A DNA stretch of 11,153 bases, taken from JBMCLJ01 sp048615375 (GTDB taxonomy: Bacteria; Patescibacteriota; Dojkabacteria; JAOAGR01). This document shows, one piece after another, positions 7,076 to 11,153 of the stretch. The position numbers and the translations under genes were made by a program. The notes beneath the pieces were generated by a model. It was not told the origin of the DNA, made no database searches, and saw nothing but the letters and a program-made list of their open reading frames with translations. Each line of letters begins with the position of its first letter. Positions within the stretch are counted from its first letter, which is position 1. The stretch covers positions 1 through 11,153 of the forward strand of contig JBMCLJ010000045.1 of the NCBI GenBank assembly GCA_048615375.1. Reading direction: 5' to 3'.

Positions 7076-7846
7076 TTACGACCCTAGCTGTTTTTGAGCA
7101 GCATCTTTGATTTTTGTATCTACTGAGTCGTTTTGTGTTAGTGAAGTCAGGATGGCTCGCATAGACTCTTCAGTACTGTCGTTAAAGTTTTTGTATACCA
7201 GTACATCATCATTTACCATGACAAGAAGATCTGAATATTTTTCTTTATCTACTACCAGGGCTTTTGAGTCTATCTGCTCAACCAGCTCGAAGACTTCTGC
7301 AGTAGTTTCTTCATCTGAATCCCGCTCAGTGGTCTCGTAATACATAATGTATACGTTTTTCCCATCAGCCTGATGCCCTGATTGCACGACGGGATCATAC
7401 CCTGTGGTGGTATTCGTCGCTTTAAAATATACCATAACATATTCTTTTCCGGTAAGGTGTATGTTTTGAGTGCTGACTTTCACCTCAGTTGCGTGCGTAC
7501 TATCATTTGCAGTATATGCCGATGCGGCTCCGTTTTCGCGAACTATCCCTGCCTCGTCCTCGAGTCGGTCAATCCTTTGTGTCAGACTATCTACCTTTCC
7601 AGCTATGGTAATACTGTATGTACGCAAGTTTCCTACCTGTTCAGAAATACCGAAGAATAAAAGCACAAAAGTAACAATAATCAAGCCAACAGGAAGCATC
7701 CAACCAAGTGAATCAGGCATATACTTTTTCAATGTAGTCTGTGCACCTGAAGCACCCTGGTGATCTTTTTGAGACTTCATACTCTGAGTATACAGTTTTT
7801 TTTCGCTTTTAAAAGTCACGATCACTGAATATTGTTTACCGCCCAT
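7076..7846 (-). CDS. Unknown single-pass membrane protein with coiled coil
   Basis: This 256-residue protein is of unknown family. A basic, polar N-terminus (1-47) is followed by one TM segment (about 48-67, ending VLLFFG). A short heptad-rich coiled-coil stretch follows (about 69-100; LTQRIDRLEDE), then a soluble exported region (105-256). The positive residues before the TM suggest N-in, C-out. The exported part has mixed strands (EYVMVYFKA, KNVYIMYYETT, LLVMVNDDVLVYKNF) and an acidic patch (RDSDEETTAEVFE). It is the first gene of the unit ending in the S41 protease, and its exposed C-terminal part could be a partner or substrate of that protease (inference). The ATG at 7846 is chosen because AGGTG lies six bases upstream; an alternative ATG (M23, 7780) has no comparable site. 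No clear promoter is seen in the 27 bases after the upstream hairpin. Confidence 0.72.
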   Translation of the reverse strand: MGGKQYSVIVTFKSEKKLYTQSMKSQKDHQGASGAQTTLKKYMPDSLGWMLPVGLIIVTFVLLFFGISEQVGNLRTYSITIAGKVDSLTQRIDRLEDEAGIVRENGAASAYTANDSTHATEVKVSTQNIHLTGKEYVMVYFKATNTTTGYDPVVQSGHQADGKNVYIMYYETTERDSDEETTAEVFELVEQIDSKALVVDKEKYSDLLVMVNDDVLVYKNFNDSTEESMRAILTSLTQNDSVDTKIKDAAQKQLGS

Positions 7847-7873
7847 TCACTGCACCTGTAATACGTACGTGGC

Positions 7874-7918
7874 AAAGAGATAAGGGGACAGGAAAAAATC
7901 CTGTCCCCTTATCTCTTT
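7874..7918. terminator. Perfect 20-bp stem hairpin, probable bidirectional terminator after rpsR
   Basis: Bases 7874-7893 are an exact inverted copy of 7899-7918, with a five-A loop (T on the minus strand). The apical half is GC-rich (GGGGACAGGA) and the basal half is AT-rich, so on either strand a GC stem is followed by a U-rich stretch (TTATCTCTTT), as in an intrinsic terminator. It lies 51 bases past the rpsR stop and ends 27 bases before the next gene, so it should end the rpsF-ssb-rpsR transcript, though some read-through into 7846-7076 is possible. It could also be a mobile or dispersed inverted repeat. Confidence 0.7.
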
Positions 7919-7969
7919 ATCAATACCAGCGATACCTGAACAAGTACATACTGGTATTCAATCTGTGTA

Positions 7970-8146
7970 TTATTCTCGTGAAAGATATGGCAGGAGCGAC
8001 ATAAACCTTGCCTTCTTCACTTCCTGCGTGAGCTTCCGGTGAGCTTTTGCAGATAGTCCTGTTTTAACACGTGGAAGTATTTTTCCGCGTCTTGTAATGT
8101 ACTTCTTTAAAGTATATACATCTTTATAATCAATTTTTTTCTCCAT
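7970..8146 (-). CDS. rpsR: Ribosomal protein S18 (short form, 58 residues)
   Basis: S18 is a small-subunit ribosomal protein that pairs with S6 on the platform of the 30S subunit. Reading from ATG at 8146 gives 58 residues with the S18 core: IDYKDVYTLKKYIT, RGKILPRVKTGLSAKAHRKL, KKARFMSLLPYLSRE. Bacterial S18 is usually about 70-95 residues and begins with an Arg-rich stretch (FRRRKFCRF in E. coli). That part is absent here, and an in-frame TGA nine bases upstream, plus the in-frame ssb stop, rule out extension. The frame is shorter than a usual gene-finder cut-off. It starts 18 bases after the ssb stop, in the order rpsF-ssb-rpsR conserved in most bacteria, which strongly supports the call. 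No obvious ribosome binding site precedes it, so translation may depend on coupling to ssb. It is followed by the hairpin at 7874-7918. Confidence 0.92.
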   Translation of the reverse strand: MEKKIDYKDVYTLKKYITRRGKILPRVKTGLSAKAHRKLTQEVKKARFMSLLPYLSRE

Positions 8147-8164
8147 AGAATATGTTCAGGTATG

Positions 8165-8590
8165 TTAAATAGGTAAATCATCGATCATGGTAACTTCTGA
8201 GTTATCTTCTGCCTCAGAGTACGCATTCTCATCTCCATTTTCTCTGCCAGCACCTTCCTTCATAATAATCATTTCTGTAATACGAACCTCTGTTTTATGC
8301 ATACGCTTTCCAGAGTCCTGGTCATCCCATGTACGGGTTCGCAGCTCACCTTCTACATAAATCTTCATTCCTTTTCTCAGCTTGGCTGCACAGATATCAG
8401 CTAATTTTGACCATGCGACTATATTATGAAAGTTTGTAATCTCTTCATAGTTACCATCAGGTTTTTTATAACGACTGTTGGTAGCCAGACCGAATGTACA
8501 TACTGACGCTCCGGAAGGGGTTACTTTCACTTCCGGGTCACGTGTCAAATTACCAATTAAGAGAACTTTGTTTAATGACTTCGCTGACAT
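8165..8590 (-). CDS. ssb: Single-stranded DNA-binding protein
   Basis: SSB coats single-stranded DNA in replication, repair and recombination. The 141-residue chain has a typical OB-fold domain (about 5-110): N7-KVLLIGNLTRDPE, FHNIVAWSKLADICAAKLRKG and GELRTRTWDDQDSGKR, then a beta strand ending at about residue 110. A short acidic linker (112-135) follows, then the tip IDDLPI. The usual bacterial tip ends in Phe (DDDIPF); here Ile is last, which may weaken or change partner binding. The gene begins three bases after rpsF and sits between rpsF and rpsR, the standard arrangement. Length and order both match the family. Confidence 0.95.
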   Translation of the reverse strand: MSAKSLNKVLLIGNLTRDPEVKVTPSGASVCTFGLATNSRYKKPDGNYEEITNFHNIVAWSKLADICAAKLRKGMKIYVEGELRTRTWDDQDSGKRMHKTEVRITEMIIMKEGAGRENGDENAYSEAEDNSEVTMIDDLPI

Positions 8591-8593
8591 GAC

Positions 8594-8890
8594 TTACTTT
8601 GAATTGTTAATTAATAAATATCGCAGTATCTCCTTGTTTAATTTGAGAGACTTTTCTATAGACTCAATTTCTTCGGGAGAAGTAGTAAAGCTGTAAATAA
8701 TATAATAGCCTTCCTGGTGACCCTTAAGTTTATATGCGAGGTGTTTTTTGCCCCAGATGTCAACGTTTTCTACGTTCCCGTCAGCGGATTCGAGAACCTC
8801 GGTTATTTTTGATTCAACGCCCATCCTGACGTTCTCCGGGAGCATTGGCTTAATTATCACCATCAATTCATATTGATTTGTGTCCTTCAT
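8594..8890 (-). CDS. rpsF: Ribosomal protein S6
   Basis: S6 binds the central domain of 16S rRNA as a dimer with S18. The 98-residue product has the family's start (YELMVIIKPML), the W-G-K-K-x-L-A-Y-K-L segment (IWGKKHLAYKLKGHQEGYYIIYSFTT) and the terminal helix-strand ending in LKLNKEILRYLLI. The length matches bacterial S6 (about 95-135). It is the first gene of the rpsF-ssb-rpsR operon, with only three bases to ssb. The ATG at 8890 is the only sensible start; the site AAAAG upstream is a weak ribosome binding site. The leader holds a hairpin with an adjacent CCG (8924-8943) that may be an autoregulatory S6:S18 site. Confidence 0.94.
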   Translation of the reverse strand: MKDTNQYELMVIIKPMLPENVRMGVESKITEVLESADGNVENVDIWGKKHLAYKLKGHQEGYYIIYSFTTSPEEIESIEKSLKLNKEILRYLLINNSK

Positions 8891-8923
8891 ATATCTTTTG
8901 CTTGATTGAGAGTTTATCTGAAC

Positions 8924-8943
8924 TTATTTTAGTCAAATAACGG
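8924..8943 (-). promoter_or_regulatory. Possible S6:S18 autoregulatory hairpin in the rpsF leader
   Basis: On the minus strand, CCG (8943-8941) is followed directly by TTATTT, a five-base loop and AAATAA, a perfect 6-bp stem (8935-8940 with 8924-8929). In many bacteria the S6:S18 complex binds a leader stem-loop with a conserved CCG in its own rpsF mRNA, mimicking its rRNA site. The location, 34 bases before the ATG, fits, but the stem is AT-only and the lower helix expected around the CCG is not evident. It is suggestive only. Confidence 0.3.
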
Positions 8944-8947
8944 TAGA

Positions 8948-8956
8948 TTTATACCA
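8948..8956 (-). promoter_or_regulatory. Extended -10 promoter of the rpsF-ssb-rpsR operon
   Basis: On the minus strand the sequence TGGTATAAA combines a TGn extension with TATAAA (8948-8953), 57 bases before the rpsF ATG. The -35 region 17 bases upstream (TTCCCT) is poor, which is tolerated with an extended -10. It lies between recR and rpsF, where an operon promoter is expected. The alternative TTGACT (8933-8938) has no -10 at a proper distance. Confidence 0.42.
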
Positions 8957-8979
8957 TAAAGTATCCGATTAGGGAAGAG

Positions 8980-9576
8980 TTACCCCGATATGCGGTTTTC
9001 AAAGGATCGGATAAGGGTGAGGTCGTCAGCGTAGTCGATGCTGCTCCCGATAGGAAGACCGATTGCTACTTTGCTGATCTGAATGTCAGGATTACCTGCA
9101 TGAATTCGCTCCTTGATGACCATAAAGGTCGCATCTGCTTCAATGCTGGATGGTAGCGCGTAAATCACCTCATTGACCGCATCGAGGCGCGGAAATAAAC
9201 TCTCAAGATTAATAGACGTCTCATCTACTCCTTCAAGCGGCGAAATTACACCTCCAAGCACATGGTAGAGACCGTTATAAAAGCCTGTCCGTTCAACAGC
9301 AAGCAGATCTACAATATTTTCTACAATGCAGATTTTCGTGCGATCCCTGTCATACCCGGCACAAATCTCACATACAGCCTCATCGCTTAAAGCCCCACAC
9401 GCTTCACAGTACCTGAGATTTTTCTTTGCTTCCTGCAGTGATTGTGCTAATGAAAGTGCGTTAGAATCCTGCGCCTGAACAAGAAAGAGTGCCAGTCGGG
9501 TAGCGGACTTATGCCCTACCCCGGGCAGCTTTTCCAGTTCATTTACCAATACCTTAAAATCTCTCGGTAATTTCAT
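8980..9576 (-). CDS. recR: Recombination mediator protein RecR
   Basis: RecR acts with RecO (and RecF) to load RecA on SSB-coated DNA gaps. The 198-residue length is exactly typical. In order there is a helix-hairpin-helix (LPGVGHKSATRLALFLV, 17-33), a four-Cys zinc finger (C57, C60, C69, C72), a Toprim domain beginning ICIVENIVDLLAVERTG with acidic E86, the YHVLGGVISPLEGV segment, and the closing GLPIGSSIDYADDLTLIRSFENR. All expected motifs are present. The start ATG at 9576 has TGGAG nine bases upstream. It follows ybaB by 54 bases, a pairing seen across bacteria; the dnaX gene that often precedes ybaB is not here. Confidence 0.96.
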   Translation of the reverse strand: MKLPRDFKVLVNELEKLPGVGHKSATRLALFLVQAQDSNALSLAQSLQEAKKNLRYCEACGALSDEAVCEICAGYDRDRTKICIVENIVDLLAVERTGFYNGLYHVLGGVISPLEGVDETSINLESLFPRLDAVNEVIYALPSSIEADATFMVIKERIHAGNPDIQISKVAIGLPIGSSIDYADDLTLIRSFENRISG

Positions 9577-9630
9577 AGTCCTATACTCCAGACCAGATAG
9601 CGCCAGTACACGACGAAAACTCTCAGCCTC

Positions 9631-9930
9631 TTACATGCCCAGCATGCCTTTGAGCTTATCCATATCCATGCCTTTTGCCATTTCTTTCTGGAGGCGTTTC
9701 TGAGCATCAGCGTACGCGTCTTTGGTATGTTTTTTCAGTTCTGACTTATCCCCTACTACCGCATCGTCATAATACACATCAACAAGTTCCTGAGCACCAT
9801 TTAAGGTTACTTTAACGAGCCCTTTTTTTGACTCGCCGGTTACCAGGACTTTTTTCATCTCTTCCTGCATTTTTTTTGCTTCTCGCTGTAATTTATAGAT
9901 GTCTTTCGCCTGACCTAACGGGTTTGCCAT
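9631..9930 (-). CDS. ybaB: YbaB/EbfC-family nucleoid-associated protein
   Basis: This family forms small DNA-binding dimers with a tweezer-like shape, often found next to recR. The 99 residues contain an N-terminal amphipathic helix (MANPLGQAKDIYKLQREAKKMQEEM), a central three-strand sheet (KVLVTGESKKGLVKVTLNGAQELVDVYYD) and C-terminal helices ending in a Met/Gly-rich tail (GMDMDKLKGMLGM), all typical. Length matches the family (about 100-110). It has its own promoter (9962-9990) and is followed by recR, 54 bases downstream. No clear ribosome binding site is seen before the ATG. Confidence 0.93.
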   Translation of the reverse strand: MANPLGQAKDIYKLQREAKKMQEEMKKVLVTGESKKGLVKVTLNGAQELVDVYYDDAVVGDKSELKKHTKDAYADAQKRLQKEMAKGMDMDKLKGMLGM

Positions 9931-9961
9931 AATATTTTTTGTACTTAAATAATGTGGCTAG

Positions 9962-9990
9962 ATATTACAGGTATGCGGGAAGTTTTGCAA
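9962..9990 (-). promoter_or_regulatory. Sigma70-type promoter of ybaB-recR
   Basis: On the minus strand, TTGCAA (9985-9990) and TAATAT (9962-9967) are separated by exactly 17 bases. The start point would be near 9955, giving a leader of about 25 bases before the ybaB ATG at 9930. Both boxes match consensus in four positions, and the spacing is ideal. Confidence 0.6.
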
Positions 9991-10123
9991 AAACTCAAGC
10001 AGATGCGCCTGGGATAGTACCAATCAAATTAATCATCTATGAAGAACTCATCTACACGTACACGCTGTAATCATCATACTTCGACTCGACTCACAATCAC
10101 TCATTGATACTACTGAATGTGTA

Positions 10124-11153
10124 TTACGTCTGTTTAACGTCAACTACATCTTTGGTGGGATTAAACCTCCTTTGAGTAGGTAGTATCATAACGATCTGAT
10201 CAATAGGTGAATTTACTTGCATGAACATGTCGTTTGCCTGTCTTCGGTAAGGTATTTCACCTTCAGTAGGACGATGACCAGCAACCCAGCGGATCCCAGA
10301 CCCTGTTTTTTTACCCAGATTGGACAATGTACCAATAATATTTTGCAGAAGTTCTTGTTCAGTAAGCCCTCCGCTTCCTGCTTTCGCGGGTCTGTTCTCA
10401 GTCCACGTGAGCTCGGCAGTACAGGTTCTATTTTCAATAGCTTTACGGGTAAGAACTTGACCAGGAGCCGCATGTGTTATCACAAAATCTCCCGCATCAA
10501 CTAATAGTGGTAGATTATCCTCAAACCCAGCTATCTGTGTAATGAATTCAGCACCGAATCTTTTCTCCAGCCAGTATCGGGCTATTTCACTCTGATGAAC
10601 ACCACCTTTACCATACTCTGCTCCAAGAATTCTGCCTAAAACATCATCATGATTTCCTCTCACCCCATGTACACAGTTGGGGAATCTGGTTTTCAGATCG
10701 CAAAACATTTTGAGAACTGCTAATGATCCAGTCATTTCCGGAAGCAACTCTTCATAATCACGTACATATACTGCCCCGTTTTTTCTAATAAGCCAATCAC
10801 CCATAAGCTCAGAATGCGAGAAGTCACCAACAAATACAATATTAATTTCCCGACTCTTGAGCAATTCGAATACACTTCTGCCTTGCCTTTCATAGTGCAA
10901 AAGGTTGAGAATAAAATCCGGTCGACTGTGAATGTCAGATACTACGACCGTTGGTTTCCCATCTGTATTTATTGTAGCGATACCACCAGTTTCACCACCT
11001 AGACTGCGAAGAGTATCTGTAGCTTCAAGAATTGATCGTGCATACTCATCTCGATGTAGTGGTTCATCTGCGTTCGCGACGCGTTCGATATCGGGCAAAA
11101 CTGAGACTCTACGGACTCCGCTATCGCTGCGCCCGTAGGTTCTTGCTCCGCTA
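10124..11153 (-). CDS. Metallophosphoesterase-like protein, 5' end not resolved (open to window edge)
   Basis: This is a calcineurin-type metal-dependent phosphoesterase; the substrate is unknown. Numbering from the in-frame TTG at 11098 gives 324 residues with all five metal-site motifs: D55-x-H57 in VVSDIHSRPDF, G91-D92 in VFVGDFSHSE, G148-N-H-D151 in VRGNHDD, H209 in VITHAAPG and G274-H275 in WVAGHRPTEG. The order and spacing resemble the PPP/ApaH-like branch, but GDFSHSE replaces the usual GDxVDRG. No signal peptide or TM is seen, so it is probably cytoplasmic. No stop occurs in this frame between 11098 and the edge at 11153, and no ribosome binding site precedes the TTG, so the true start may lie outside the window; the next in-frame ATG is far inside the domain. 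The upstream 55 bases are GC-rich and repetitive. It is separated by 193 bases from ybaB and looks like a separate unit. Confidence 0.8.
   Translation of the reverse strand, partial: SGARTYGRSDSGVRRVSVLPDIERVANADEPLHRDEYARSILEATDTLRSLGGETGGIATINTDGKPTVVVSDIHSRPDFILNLLHYERQGRSVFELLKSREINIVFVGDFSHSELMGDWLIRKNGAVYVRDYEELLPEMTGSLAVLKMFCDLKTRFPNCVHGVRGNHDDVLGRILGAEYGKGGVHQSEIARYWLEKRFGAEFITQIAGFEDNLPLLVDAGDFVITHAAPGQVLTRKAIENRTCTAELTWTENRPAKAGSGGLTEQELLQNIIGTLSNLGKKTGSGIRWVAGHRPTEGEIPYRRQANDMFMQVNSPIDQIVMILPTQRRFNPTKDVVDVKQT

Noticed and set aside
9931..10123. Possible RNA gene or terminator in the 193-base gap after the phosphoesterase gene
   Set aside because: Apart from the ybaB promoter I see no stem with a U-run and no tRNA-like or small-RNA-like structure; short palindromes such as the ACGT repeats near 10130 are too weak.

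Overview
The window reads as an AT-leaning bacterial chromosome segment. Nearly every gene lies on the minus strand, so genes are transcribed from high to low coordinates. TGA, TAA and TAG all serve as stops and Trp is TGG, so the standard code fits and a UGA=Gly code is not needed. A 58-residue ribosomal protein S18, a four-domain S1 with a long Lys/Glu tail, a single-PDZ membrane-anchored HtrA and many unrecognised small proteins suggest a candidate-phylum (Patescibacteria/CPR-like) or other poorly sampled lineage. That placement is inference, not proof.

In transcription order, from the right edge: a metallophosphoesterase-like protein whose frame stays open to the window edge (10124-11153); ybaB and recR behind a good sigma70-type promoter (9962-9990), serving recombinational repair; then the classical rpsF-ssb-rpsR operon (8890 down to 7970), ending in a perfect 20-bp stem hairpin (7874-7918). 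Ribosomal protein S18 is only 177 nt long and easily missed.

Next comes a tight cluster of three unrecognised proteins: a one-TM/coiled-coil protein, a soluble protein, and a protein with a barrel-sandwich-like segment. It ends with an S41 C-terminal processing protease (7846 down to 3944). Behind its own promoter, htrA follows (a PDZ serine protease with an intact triad), overlapping by one base an unknown three-TM protein. Two extracytoplasmic PDZ proteases with unknown membrane partners side by side is the most biologically interesting part of the window; a shared envelope quality-control or signalling role is inference.

The left end holds rpsA (ribosomal protein S1) with a clear intrinsic terminator, a 333-base gene-poor stretch, and a 44-codon remnant of the start of a type I restriction-modification methylase (hsdM) that stops right after its conserved N-terminal motif. 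It is probably the scar of a lost or interrupted defence locus. No tRNA, rRNA, CRISPR array or complete mobile element was seen.
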